Shown here in pieces: positions 52,312 through 60,283 of a stretch of DNA of 64,000 nt; position 1 is the stretch's first letter; every line of letters starts with the position of its first letter. Below the pieces are notes generated by a model. It had not been told where the DNA came from and did no database searches. It saw only the letters and a list, made by a program, of their open reading frames with translations. Both the position numbers and the translations under genes were made by a program. The stretch is from DATLGB01 sp037724045 (GTDB taxonomy: Bacteria > Actinomycetota > Thermoleophilia > Solirubrobacterales > Solirubrobacteraceae). Where the stretch lies: NCBI GenBank assembly GCA_037724045.1, contig JBBJOW010000010.1, positions 15,058-79,057 on the forward strand, in the 5' to 3' direction.

Positions 52312-54108
52312 TCACTTGATCGACACGTAGTTGAGGTCCCACGTCGTCGAGAACGGGTTCATGACGGCGTTCAGGTCCGCCGACGCGATCTGGTAGGCGG
52401 TGTCCCACAGGTACGGGATGCCGGGCGCCTGCTCGACCACCATCCGGTTGACGTTGGCCCACGCCTGGGACCGGTCGTCGGTGCCCGCCAGCGCGGCCTC
52501 GCGCATCGCCGCGTCTATCTCGGGCACGTTGAGCGCCGACCAGTTGTAGCTGCCCTCCGGGGTCAGCGCGTCCCCCGAGAACGTCGGGCGCAACATCTCC
52601 TCCGGGTCGGCGAAGTCCTTGAACCAGGCCGCCTCGGGGCAGATCGCCACGGCGGCGCGGCGGGTGCCGCAGAAGCGCTTGAAGAGCGTTTCCTGTGGCA
52701 CCTGGCGCAGCTCGAGCTCGAAGCCCATCCGCGCGAGCTGGGCCCGCGCGGCGCGGGCGACCTCGAGGCCGGGCGCCGCGCTCGAGGTGACGGCGAGGAT
52801 CTTCCCCGGCCCGGCGTAGCGGCCCTCGGGGGTCACGGGCACGCCATCCTCGCGGGCGGCGAGCATGTACCGGCGCGCGAGCTCGGCGTCGCCGGCGGGG
52901 TCCTGCATCCAGTCGAAGTCCTCGAAGCCGTCGGCGCCGCCGGACTCCTCGTGGCCGGAGATGCCCGGCGGGAGATAACCCTGGGCAACCGGGCCGGCGG
53001 TCTCGCCGCCGCGCGACGCCCGCAGCGAGGACCGGTCGAAGCCGGCGATGACCGCCTTGCGCACGTTGAGGTTGTCAAACGGCGCGATCTTCGTGTTCAG
53101 GGCAACCCAGCGCGTCCCGCCCGCCGGCACGCTGCCGACCTGGGTCGGGAAGCGATCCAGCGCTCGGGTGAGGATCGGCTCCGGGATCTCCAGGCCGTCG
53201 TCGCAGCACAGCAGCCCCTTCCCGCTCAACGTCTGGCCCACCATGCGCGACAAGTCCTCGCCGCCCTCCTCGATGGTGATCGCGTTCAGATAAGCGGGCC
53301 GGAAGTCCGTCTCGGGATCCCAGTTGGGGTTGCGCACCAGCTCGATGCGCTCGCCCGGGACACGGCCGACCAGCTCCCCGGTGCGGCGGTTGTTGCGGAT
53401 CATGTACGGGCCCGAGAACGCGACCTGTGAGTCGTAGGTCGACGGCTCCCGGCGGTCGAAGCGCTGCGCGTACTCGCGTGGCACGGGCACGGTGATGGGC
53501 AGCACGAGCGCGGCCGCCACGCGCTGGGCGACCGGCTTGTCGAGCTTGAGGACGAGCGTGAAGTCGTTCGGGGTCTCGATGCCGGCGAAGGGCTCGAGGT
53601 CGTCGATCGGCACCGGCTTCGCCGGCGCGCCCTCCAGGGCGCCGAAGTACGCCTCGGCGTAGCTGGACTGGACGTTGGTGGTGAAGGCGCGCTCGATCGC
53701 GTACTTGACGTCGGCGGACGTGACGACGCCTTTCACGGGCGGCGCGTACTGGATGTCGGGCTTGAGCCGGACGGTGATCGTCCTGTTGTCCTCGGCGATC
53801 TGCGGCTCGCCCGTCGCGAGGTCGGCAACCGGGACGTCCGATCCGGGCTGGTACTGGTAGAGCGCGCGGTTGACCGCGAACTGCACCATGAAGCCGAAGG
53901 TGAAGTACGTCAGGCCCGGATCGGCGTAGTCGATGTCCGTGGTCGACAAAAAGGCGGCCGTGCCGCCGGCCTCGCCCTCCTCGATGTCGACGTCACCGGG
54001 ATTCGCCGAACCGCGAGAGTCGCCGTCGCCGAAGCCGCACCCGGCCAGAAGGAGGGTGACGCACAGGATCAGCGCCAGACGCACGGGCTTCATCTTCGCT
54101 ATCTCCAT
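52312..54108 (-). CDS. Peptide ABC transporter substrate-binding lipoprotein 2
   Basis: 598 residues. ATG 54108 is well supported by GGAGG 7 bases upstream. The signal is LALILCVTLLLAGCGFG with lipobox LAGC. SBP family 5 domain: LTYFTFGFMVQFAVNRALYQY; VTSADVKYAIERAF; LNVRKAVIAGFDRSSL. A CC pair (GLLCCDDG) is unusual. First gene of the transporter operon. Only 46 bases separate it from the tRNA-type attachment site, leaving no room for a clear promoter of its own. Confidence 0.9.
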   Translation of the reverse strand: MEIAKMKPVRLALILCVTLLLAGCGFGDGDSRGSANPGDVDIEEGEAGGTAAFLSTTDIDYADPGLTYFTFGFMVQFAVNRALYQYQPGSDVPVADLATGEPQIAEDNRTITVRLKPDIQYAPPVKGVVTSADVKYAIERAFTTNVQSSYAEAYFGALEGAPAKPVPIDDLEPFAGIETPNDFTLVLKLDKPVAQRVAAALVLPITVPVPREYAQRFDRREPSTYDSQVAFSGPYMIRNNRRTGELVGRVPGERIELVRNPNWDPETDFRPAYLNAITIEEGGEDLSRMVGQTLSGKGLLCCDDGLEIPEPILTRALDRFPTQVGSVPAGGTRWVALNTKIAPFDNLNVRKAVIAGFDRSSLRASRGGETAGPVAQGYLPPGISGHEESGGADGFEDFDWMQDPAGDAELARRYMLAAREDGVPVTPEGRYAGPGKILAVTSSAAPGLEVARAARAQLARMGFELELRQVPQETLFKRFCGTRRAAVAICPEAAWFKDFADPEEMLRPTFSGDALTPEGSYNWSALNVPEIDAAMREAALAGTDDRSQAWANVNRMVVEQAPGIPYLWDTAYQIASADLNAVMNPFSTTWDLNYVSIK

Positions 54109-54154
54109 GGAGCAACCTCCAAAGCCATGTCGCTCAAGCGGCCGGCCCGGCGAG

Positions 54155-54196
54155 CGCCCCGGGCAGGAATCGAACCTGCGACCTACCGCTTAGGAG
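54155..54196 (-). other. attachment-site core: 3' half of tRNA-Arg(CCU)
   Basis: On the minus strand one reads anticodon loop CTCCTAA (anticodon CCU at 54192-54194), 3' anticodon stem GCGGT, variable loop, a perfect T-arm GCAGG-TTCGATT-CCTGC, and acceptor strand CCGGGGC with a G discriminator base at 54155. The matching 5' anticodon stem, D-arm and 5' acceptor are absent; the sequence beyond the loop is unrelated. Tyrosine integrases that use tRNA genes leave just such a duplicate of the tRNA 3' end at the distal junction. The intact tRNA should therefore be restored at the other prophage end. Confidence 0.85.
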
Positions 54197-54282
54197 GAAC
54201 CTCCGGGGGCACGGCGCAGCGCCGAATCCACGGCGTAGAGCCAAGTGCAGGTCCAGCCCGTGGGGGGCAGATACCGGGATTT

Positions 54283-54310
54283 CGGGCAGAAACGCCGCCG
54301 TTTCTGCCCG
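54283..54310. terminator. Perfect 12-bp hairpin at the prophage left end
   Basis: CGGGCAGAAACG (54283-54294) and CGTTTCTGCCCG (54299-54310) pair fully around a CCGC loop. No T-run follows on either strand. It may insulate phage transcription from the host operon, or serve as an operator or integrase arm site. The remaining bases of 54197-54344 show no gene. Confidence 0.55.
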
Positions 54311-54344
54311 AGAGGGGGTGGACGTGGACCCACAACCCGGCGTG

Positions 54345-54374
54345 TTGACGTTTCGTATTGACATCCGCTAGAGT
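54345..54374 (+). promoter_or_regulatory. Leaderless promoter of the first phage gene
   Basis: TTGACG (54345-54350) and TAGAGT (54369-54374) are 18 bases apart, and the ATG lies 8 bases further, with no Shine-Dalgarno. A second TTGACA starts at 54359. The good match to both consensus boxes suggests activity in the lysogen. Confidence 0.65.
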
Positions 54375-54382
54375 CCCAGCCA

Positions 54383-54856
54383 ATGGGCAACTTGAACATC
54401 CGACTCCGCGACGAAGACGAGGACCGAATCGAGCGCCTGGCCATGCTTCGCGGCGAAGACAAGACCCGCCTCGTCCGCCGACTCCTCGCCCAAGAGGAAC
54501 AACGGTACGACGAAGACTCGACCCTGATCGAGCAGCTCATTCAAGACTTCCGCACCGCGACGTTCACGCTCAATGATCAACTCGGCGTTGACGTCACCAC
54601 CACCCCGGTCACTGTCGATCCGGTTGGTCGACCGCACACACCGATCGGGGTTCCGCTCACGAACTTCGCGCACATCGGTGCTCGCGAAGAGGCAGACGGC
54701 CGGCTGACGATCGAGCTTCGCGGGATCGCGCATACCCAGACCGCTGGCACCCGCGTGCCCGTCGCCACCGTTCCTCCCTTCCCCGGTGTCAGCGTCACGG
54801 TCCAGATCCTCGACCTGCACCCAGCCTCCACCTACACCGGAGGGGCCCGCACCTAA
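54383..54856 (+). CDS. Phage protein with N-terminal ribbon-helix-helix domain
   Basis: 157 residues. NLNIRLRDEDEDRIERLAMLRGEDKTRLVRRLLAQEE is a strand-helix-helix pattern of the Arc/MetJ/CopG type, so residues 3-40 probably bind DNA as a dimer. The rest (from about residue 60) is beta-rich with no recognised family. As the first gene, driven by a strong leaderless promoter, it could be the lysogeny repressor or a regulator of early genes. Confidence 0.6.
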   Translation: MGNLNIRLRDEDEDRIERLAMLRGEDKTRLVRRLLAQEEQRYDEDSTLIEQLIQDFRTATFTLNDQLGVDVTTTPVTVDPVGRPHTPIGVPLTNFAHIGAREEADGRLTIELRGIAHTQTAGTRVPVATVPPFPGVSVTVQILDLHPASTYTGGART

Positions 54857-54862
54857 ACCCGG

Positions 54863-55114
54863 ATGGCCCGCGACACCACGGACCTGGGTTCCCGGACGGT
54901 CGAGCCCAAGCAGAAGCGTAAGCGCAAGGACACGCCCAGCCGGCGACGCCGTGACGCTCGCCGAGGCATCGAGCGGGTCGCGACCCTGCGCCACGAGGCC
55001 TGGTCGCAGACCGGTCACCCCGTAGAGGTCACCGTCGGCCGGCTCACGGTCGAGCTCGGAGACCTCTACGACGACAAGCGTCGAGCCGCAACCCCGGGGG
55101 TGCGTGAGGCCTGA
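54863..55114 (+). CDS. Small basic phage protein
   Basis: 83 residues. The N-terminal half is highly basic (PKQKRKRKDTPSRRRRDARR), followed by a short alpha/beta segment (VEVTVGRLTVELGDLYDDKR). No family is recognised. It overlaps the next gene by 11 bases. Nucleic acid binding is likely from charge alone. Confidence 0.5.
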   Translation: MARDTTDLGSRTVEPKQKRKRKDTPSRRRRDARRGIERVATLRHEAWSQTGHPVEVTVGRLTVELGDLYDDKRRAATPGVREA

Positions 55115-55439
55115 CGCTTTGCCTGCGTCGCTGAGAGAGCGACTTCACCCTGACGACGTCGAGGCGATCGCGCAGCGCGTCGCACAGCTCGTTCACCCCG
55201 CCGACGACTACCTCACCGTCGACGACTTCTGCAAGCGGTTCAGCGTCGGCCGCAGCACGGTCTACGAGCACGCCGACGAACTGGGCGCCATCCGAATCGG
55301 AGGAGCCCTCCGCCTTCCGGCACGGATCGCCGTGTCTGGCTCCGCGGAGCCGAACACGGCGCCTGTGGCCCTGAACTCGCGGCGACGTCGGCCCGCCAGG
55401 GTCGATCTGCTGCCTATCAGCGATCGGAGGGCCGCATGA
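55104..55439 (+). CDS. Excisionase-like MerR-type HTH protein
   Basis: 111 residues from GTG 55104. YLTVDDFCKRFSVGRSTVYEHADELGAIRIGGALRLP is the excisionase-family winged helix (normally YLTxxEaAxxLgvsrxTvyrw...ipafrvGgrlRip). Such proteins direct the integrase towards excision or act as small regulators. The C-terminus is Arg/Pro-rich. The stop overlaps the next start (ATGA). Confidence 0.7.
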   Translation: MRPDALPASLRERLHPDDVEAIAQRVAQLVHPADDYLTVDDFCKRFSVGRSTVYEHADELGAIRIGGALRLPARIAVSGSAEPNTAPVALNSRRRRPARVDLLPISDRRAA

Positions 55440-56365
55440 CCCTTGTCACGGCGGGCCGTGAAAGTGCTGGGCGGCGGCGTCCGCGTGGCTATGCCGATTG
55501 GAGTCCGCACGCGCCGACCCGCGAGCTTCTACTCGATGTAGAGGACGTTCTCCGGCGCTATGAAGACCATCTCCCGTTGACGGTGAGGCAGATCTACTAC
55601 TCGCTGGTCGGCGCCGGGAAGCTGGACAAGACCGAGCAGGCCTACGCACGCCTCGGAGAGCATCTGAACCGGGCGCGGCGCGCGAAGGTGCTTCCGTTTG
55701 ACGCGATCCGCGACGACGGCGTGATGACGATGCACGCCGACTACTACGGCAGCGTCGCGGACTTCCGCGACGACACTGCTCGTCGCGCTCGCGAGTACCG
55801 GCGCGACCGGCAGGCCGGTCAGCCCCAGCGGCTGGAGCTCTGGAGCGAGGCGGCCGGCATGGTCGGGCAACTCGCCCGGGTCGCGGAGGACTTCAGCGTC
55901 CCCGTGTACTCGGCCAGTGGCTTCGCATCGTTGTCGGCGGTGAGGACGCTCGCCAACCGGGCGCTGCGGTCGAGCGTCCCGACGGTCATGTTGCACGTCG
56001 GCGACTACGACCCGTCGGGAGAGTCGATCTTCGCTGCCATCGCCGAGGATGCTTCGGCGTTCGTTCGCGAGGATCGAACGGTCCAGACGACCCGGCTGGA
56101 TGCCATACGAGTGGCCCTGACGAGAGAGCAAGTGGACGTGTTCTCGCTGCCGACGTCGCCCGTGAAGGCGAGCGACGGTCGCTCTCGTGGCTGGGATGGC
56201 GGGACGTGCCAGTTGGAGGCGCTGCCGCCCGACATGCTGGCCGCTCTGGTCCGGGATGCGATCGAGGACACCCTGGACGTCCATCGCTACCGAGAAGAGA
56301 TCCGGCGCGAGCACCTCGATCGCGCCGAACTGCTCGGCCTCCCGTCTGGAGGGCCCGTCGGATGA
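55436..56365 (+). CDS. Phage Toprim-like protein (topoisomerase VI A-type segment)
   Basis: 309 residues. The N-terminal part (HLPLTVRQIYYSLVGAGKL; YARLGEHLNRARRAKVLPFDAI) resembles the winged-helix region of Spo11/TopoVI-A-like proteins. The central VMLHVGDYDPSGESIF is a Toprim-type DxD-like metal site, preceded by the Glu of LELWSEAAGM. Similar proteins occur in many actinophages without known function; nicking, ligation or nucleic-acid processing are possible. Lies directly before the zinc-ribbon protein with ATGA coupling. Confidence 0.65.
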   Translation: MTLVTAGRESAGRRRPRGYADWSPHAPTRELLLDVEDVLRRYEDHLPLTVRQIYYSLVGAGKLDKTEQAYARLGEHLNRARRAKVLPFDAIRDDGVMTMHADYYGSVADFRDDTARRAREYRRDRQAGQPQRLELWSEAAGMVGQLARVAEDFSVPVYSASGFASLSAVRTLANRALRSSVPTVMLHVGDYDPSGESIFAAIAEDASAFVREDRTVQTTRLDAIRVALTREQVDVFSLPTSPVKASDGRSRGWDGGTCQLEALPPDMLAALVRDAIEDTLDVHRYREEIRREHLDRAELLGLPSGGPVG

Positions 56366-57405
56366 GCCGCTCGTTCGGCCTCACGCTCGACGACTTCCGC
56401 GACCAGCTGCGCCGCTCCGGCCGCGTCTACGTCGGCGAGAACGGCAGCCTCAGCACGACTTGTCCGAGCTGCCCGGGCGAGCTGACGGCCGTCGCGGCCT
56501 TGGACGGCATCACCATTTCGTGTTCGCAGTGCGACGCCGCGCGCATCGCGGACGATCTCGACCGGGCTGAAGCCAAAGCGCGGCCCGCCGGCCAAGTCGC
56601 GGCGCAAGTGGTTGAACTCGGTGCCGACGAGGCGGGAGCCAAGCTTGCCGACCTGCTCGGCCTGACCGTCATGGGCATGACCGTCAAATCCGCGGTCACA
56701 ACGGGTCAAGGCGCCAGAGCGAGCGCCCAGCTCGAGCTCTCCAACGGCGAGTGGCTGGAGTTCGAAAGCCTCAGGGAGATGGCGCAGCTGACGGTCCTGC
56801 GAGCCGAGCTTGCAGCGTGCGCCGGCGTCGTGCCGAAGATTACGGCCGCCGACGCCCTCCAAGCCGTCGCACTGCTGCGACAGGTCGCACGTCGGCAGCA
56901 GACCGTCTCCGACGACGACCTCGCCCTCGACTGGGGCCAAAGCTATCTCCAGGCTGCCCAGACGCGGCCGGTCGACATGAGCGACCAGGCGGACCGCTGG
57001 GAGGCGTTCAGCGATCTCCGGTCGCTCGACAATGCTCGCGAGGAGGCCGGCGCCGCCATGACGATGGTTCTCGTCGACAGTGCCGGGGTGCGCTTCGTGC
57101 GCAGCGGTCACATGTATGGGTTCGTCCGCGGCCGCGAGCCGGGACTCAGCGAAGGCAAGATCGCTCAGCGCCTGCTTCGCGTTGGCTGGACCAAGCCCAA
57201 CGCCAGCGGCCGGGTCAAGGCCACACAGCCCGGTTTCGGCGGGACTCTCAACTGGTCGTTTTTCCTCGTGCCGGCGAACTGGCCAGGTAACGAGGTAACG
57301 GCAGGTACAGGGTTAATACGTACGCGAGAAGAGGCCACTGCCTCGTGCGTAGAGGTCGTTACCGGCCGTTACCGCGTTACCTCGGCTCAGGAGAGCTCGC
57401 CATGA
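56362..57405 (+). CDS. Phage zinc-ribbon protein with winged-helix-like C-terminus
   Basis: 347 residues from ATG 56362. Near the N-terminus are two Cys pairs (TTCPSCPG and ISCSQCDA) about 18 residues apart, a zinc ribbon like those of phage primases. The middle is helical. The C-terminal part (GLSEGKIAQRLLRVGWTKPNASGRVKATQ) resembles a winged helix found in replication or bifunctional primase-helicase proteins. No Walker motif or primase active site is seen. The position before the structural genes and the hexamer cluster at its 3' end suggest a role in replication or its control; this is inference. Confidence 0.55.
   Translation: MSRSFGLTLDDFRDQLRRSGRVYVGENGSLSTTCPSCPGELTAVAALDGITISCSQCDAARIADDLDRAEAKARPAGQVAAQVVELGADEAGAKLADLLGLTVMGMTVKSAVTTGQGARASAQLELSNGEWLEFESLREMAQLTVLRAELAACAGVVPKITAADALQAVALLRQVARRQQTVSDDDLALDWGQSYLQAAQTRPVDMSDQADRWEAFSDLRSLDNAREEAGAAMTMVLVDSAGVRFVRSGHMYGFVRGREPGLSEGKIAQRLLRVGWTKPNASGRVKATQPGFGGTLNWSFFLVPANWPGNEVTAGTGLIRTREEATASCVEVVTGRYRVTSAQESSP
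57286..57381. repeat. Convergent GGTAAC/GTTACC hexamer cluster
   Basis: GGTAAC occurs at 57286-57291 and 57294-57299, and its complement GTTACC at 57358-57363, 57368-57373 and 57376-57381. The two sets point towards each other across about 58 bases that contain AATACGTACG. Spacing within sets is 8-10 bases, near one helical turn. The array overlaps the 3' end of the zinc-ribbon gene. Iteron-type replication origin and operator are both possible. Confidence 0.65.
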
Positions 57406-57662
57406 GCGCTCCTGCGGTTACGCCGGCCGCCCAGGTGACCTGGTCACGATTCGGGTCGCTGCGAGGCGTGACGATCGCCGACCTAGACGTACGCCTCGCC
57501 GACGGCCGGCTCGTGACGCTCGTCGCCCAGGAACACCGTGGGCTCGTCGTGATCCGCGGACTCCGCGTCATCGCTGACCGCGAGCAGCAGAACGCCGTGG
57601 CCGGCGCCGTCCGGACCGCCATCCGTGAACACCTGACGAACCACAACCAGGAGGCCGCATGA
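57402..57662 (+). CDS. Small phage protein, unknown
   Basis: 86 residues from ATG 57402, with AGGAGA about 9 bases upstream and ATGA overlap with the previous gene. It reads as a beta-rich domain (LRGVTIADLDVRLADGRLVTLV; GLVVIRGLRVIAD) and a C-terminal helix. No family is recognised. Confidence 0.6.
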   Translation: MSAPAVTPAAQVTWSRFGSLRGVTIADLDVRLADGRLVTLVAQEHRGLVVIRGLRVIADREQQNAVAGAVRTAIREHLTNHNQEAA

Positions 57663-57979
57663 CCGCATCAACCGCCAACGGCGTCAGCAATGCCGGCTTC
57701 GCACTTCGCGAGGCATTGCTCGCCAGCGCGGACCGGCTCGCGCTCGTCGCGATCCCGACCGCCACGTTCGCCCGCGCCGAAGGCGTCTCCGGGCTGGCGT
57801 ACCTGCGCTACCGCGCCGGGCTGCTGCTGGCAGTCAGCACCGGCGCCGACGAACTCCGCGCCGCCGGCTGGACGCTCGACGTTCAAAGCCTGACTGGCCA
57901 GGAAGCCGCCGCAGTCCACGAGGGCGCCGAGCGCGTCTTCGTCATCACCGCAACCAACCATCCGCAACAGGAGAACTAG
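57659..57979 (+). CDS. Small phage protein before the capsid gene
   Basis: 106 residues from ATG 57659, with AGGAGG close upstream and ATGA overlap. Mostly helical (GFALREALLASADRLALVAI; GLAYLRYRAGLLLAVSTGADEL). No family is recognised. It ends exactly where the capsid gene starts, so a head-assembly role is conceivable but unproven. Confidence 0.6.
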   Translation: MTASTANGVSNAGFALREALLASADRLALVAIPTATFARAEGVSGLAYLRYRAGLLLAVSTGADELRAAGWTLDVQSLTGQEAAAVHEGAERVFVITATNHPQQEN

Positions 57980-59533
57980 ATGCCCACCATCACCATCGAC
58001 GATCAGCTCGCCGACCTGCGAGCCAAGATCGAGCCCGCCCGCCAGGACGCGCAGCGCAAGTGGTCCGCGTTCGAAAAGAAGCGCACCGAGATCCTCGATT
58101 CCGGGGTGTCGCTCGCCGACGCCACGGACGAGAGCTCCGAGGCGTTCCGGAAGCTCGACGACATGCACGCCAGCGCCGAGGCCGCCGCCGAACTGCACGC
58201 CGGGCTCGTGAACCGCGAGCGGATGCTCCGCGGCGACGAGCCGCCCGCTCGGCTCGGAGGTCGCGGCCCGCACAGCATCACGCTCGGAGCGTCGCGCGAC
58301 GACGGAGCCGACCCGCAAGTCCTCGACGCGATCAAGAACACGCCGGGCGCACTGCTCTCGACGATGCTCGAGAGGCGCAAGAAGAGCATCGCCACGATCC
58401 CGGACCACCTCCGCGGCCGCGACGCCATGCCGCTGCAGGGCGAGGCGTGGGCGCAGAACACTCCGATCACCACGGCCAACGTCAACGAGGCGACGGAGAG
58501 CGCGGCCGTCATCGACCTGTTCTCGCCGCTCAGCGTCGCGCTCGCCTCGGGCATCCAGATCCTCCGCATCAACGGGACCAAGACGAGGGTGCCGCGATTC
58601 ACCGAACTGCCCGAAGCCGCGTGGATTCCCGAGCTCGGCGCCTTCCCCAAGAACGGGCCCGGCATCGAGATGGTCGACTCCGAGCCGCCGAAGGTCGGCC
58701 TCATCACCGAGGTCTCGCTCGAGGTCTTCGAAGATCTCCGACCGATCACCCTCTCGATGCTCCAGCTGCAGATGCTCCGCGCCATCGCCCTGAGGTTCGA
58801 CCACGGGATGCTGTTCGGCTCCGGCATCGGCGCCGAGCCGCTCGGCATCGCAAACACGCCCGGAATCCAAGCCGTCGTCGGCGTGCCGCTCAAGAACCTC
58901 GGCGCGTTCGCGGAAGCGCTCGCGCTCCTCATCGGCGTCAACGCCCGCCCCGGCGCGCTGGTGATGAATCCGCTCGACGTCGGCAAGCTGCTGCAACTGA
59001 CCGAGTCCGTCGAAGGCGGCGTGTCAAACGTCCCGCTGTGGAAGGCGAGCGTCGGCAGCGCATCGGGACTGCGGCTGCCGTACTTCGACACGCCGATCTG
59101 GCCGACGCCGGCCGCCCCTCGCGGGCAGGCGCTCATGTACGACCAGGCGACCGCCATCGCCGTGATCCGCCGCGAGGCTGACATCGCGATCGACCCCTAC
59201 TACGGGTTCGACAACGGCATCGTCGGGCTCCGCACCTACCTGCGCGGCGAGCCGATCGTCGGCCAGGTCGACGGCGCCGTCACGATCGCGTTCGGCATCG
59301 ACGCCACCGGCCTCGCCGTGAGCGACGTCATCACCGCCCCGGCGCACGGTTTTGCCGACGGCACACCCGTCACGTTCTCCCCGCTCACCGGCGGGGCGCC
59401 ACTCGTCAAGGACACGACCTACTACGTCCGCGACAGCGTCGGCAACACGTTCAAGGTGGCAGCCACCCCCGGCGGCGCGGCGATCAACCTCACGACCGAC
59501 ATCACCGCGGCCGTGGTCCGGAGCGTCGGCTAG
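57980..59533 (+). CDS. Phage major capsid protein, HK97 fold
   Basis: 517 residues. Residues 1-80 form a helical delta-domain-like scaffold region (LADLRAKIEPARQDAQRKW). The HK97 core follows from about residue 130: FPKNGPGIEMVDSEPPKVGL; LRAIALRFDHGMLFGSGIGAEPLGIANTPG; GYDQA-like MYDQATAIAVIRREADI. The last 75 residues form an added beta domain (VITAPAHGFADGTPVTFSPL; TTYYVRDSVGNTFKVAATPGG), likely on the capsid surface. No prohead protease gene is adjacent, though the scaffold region would normally be cleaved. Confidence 0.88.
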   Translation: MPTITIDDQLADLRAKIEPARQDAQRKWSAFEKKRTEILDSGVSLADATDESSEAFRKLDDMHASAEAAAELHAGLVNRERMLRGDEPPARLGGRGPHSITLGASRDDGADPQVLDAIKNTPGALLSTMLERRKKSIATIPDHLRGRDAMPLQGEAWAQNTPITTANVNEATESAAVIDLFSPLSVALASGIQILRINGTKTRVPRFTELPEAAWIPELGAFPKNGPGIEMVDSEPPKVGLITEVSLEVFEDLRPITLSMLQLQMLRAIALRFDHGMLFGSGIGAEPLGIANTPGIQAVVGVPLKNLGAFAEALALLIGVNARPGALVMNPLDVGKLLQLTESVEGGVSNVPLWKASVGSASGLRLPYFDTPIWPTPAAPRGQALMYDQATAIAVIRREADIAIDPYYGFDNGIVGLRTYLRGEPIVGQVDGAVTIAFGIDATGLAVSDVITAPAHGFADGTPVTFSPLTGGAPLVKDTTYYVRDSVGNTFKVAATPGGAAINLTTDITAAVVRSVG

Positions 59534-59766
59534 TGAGCCTCAGCCACATCGAGCTCGGGCGGATCAGGAGCGTCCTCGGACGCGCCACGCACCTTCGACG
59601 CCAGCGACAGGAGATGGCGTCGAAGGTCGAGACAGACCCGAGCGGCCATCCCGAGTACGCAGGCGCCGACCTCGCCCCGCGGCCGACGCCGCGGCAACAG
59701 GCGTTCGACAACGGCCAGCCCCCGCTGCCGCCCGGCGGATCTCGCGAGGTGTGGTGGTGGCGATGA
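59533..59766 (+). CDS. Small phage protein after the capsid gene
   Basis: 77 residues from GTG 59533, which shares a base with the capsid stop (TAGTG). Basic helical N-terminus (HIELGRIRSVLGRATHLRRQRQ) and a Pro-rich end (PLPPGGSREVWWWR). No family is recognised. Coupled at both ends. Confidence 0.55.
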   Translation: MSLSHIELGRIRSVLGRATHLRRQRQEMASKVETDPSGHPEYAGADLAPRPTPRQQAFDNGQPPLPPGGSREVWWWR

Positions 59767-59954
59767 CTTTCTCGACTCGGTACGAGTTGGGGAGCTCGGG
59801 CGCTGCGGCTGGGGAGTCTGCAGCGCCCGAGAGGGTGCCCACGGCGACAAGGGGGGAGGGTGTCGACACCCAGCGAGCGTGCTGGGGCGTGACTGCGCAG
59901 TCGCCTCCTCTCTCCGTGACGCGCAGAAGTCGCCACGTAGGTGCCGTGCGGTGA
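59763..59954 (+). CDS. Very small phage ORF
   Basis: 63 residues from ATG 59763 (ATGA overlap with the previous gene) to a stop that overlaps the HNH start (GTGA). The sequence (MTFSTRYELGSSGAAAG...) has no recognisable domain. Only the perfect coupling on both sides supports it; it may be a translational bridge. Confidence 0.4.
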   Translation: MTFSTRYELGSSGAAAGESAAPERVPTATRGEGVDTQRACWGVTAQSPPLSVTRRSRHVGAVR

Positions 59955-60283
59955 CGCAAGGCCTCGCGAAGACGGCCGCTCGCGGCTACGGAGCCGCGCA
60001 CAAGCGGTTGCGCTCGGAATGGGAGCCGAAGGTCGCGACGGGGACGGTGGCGTGCTCTCGCTGCGCCCGGTTGATCGGCCCGGCCGAGCCATGGGACCTC
60101 GATCACGACGATGCGGATCGGTCGCTGTATCTTGGCCCGGCCCATCGCTCGTGCAACCGCGTGAAGATGCCGGTCGCAGCGGGCGTGAATCTGTCGCCGG
60201 CCGAGCTTGTGCACCGGGCGTGGTCGTGCGAGTGGTTCGTGTGCTCGTGCGCCGGCTGCGTGGCGAGGAGGGGTCGTGTCTGA
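59951..60283 (+). CDS. Phage HNH endonuclease
   Basis: 110 residues from GTG 59951. CSRCARLI starts a zinc-binding pair, DLDHDDADRS the metal-binding His, and GPAHRSCNR the last His and Cys of the HNH motif. Small HNH proteins next to terminase are common in HK97-type phages and are needed for genome packaging cuts in some. The next start lies inside its 3' end. Confidence 0.85.
   Translation: MTQGLAKTAARGYGAAHKRLRSEWEPKVATGTVACSRCARLIGPAEPWDLDHDDADRSLYLGPAHRSCNRVKMPVAAGVNLSPAELVHRAWSCEWFVCSCAGCVARRGRV

Noticed and set aside
50076..52319. 747-codon plus-strand open frame over the transporter operon
   Set aside because: Asp/Arg-rich composition with no domain, opposite binding-protein and permease genes.
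54155..54240. A complete tRNA-Arg gene
   Set aside because: The 5' anticodon stem, D-arm and 5' acceptor strand cannot be found upstream of the loop; only the 3' half is present.
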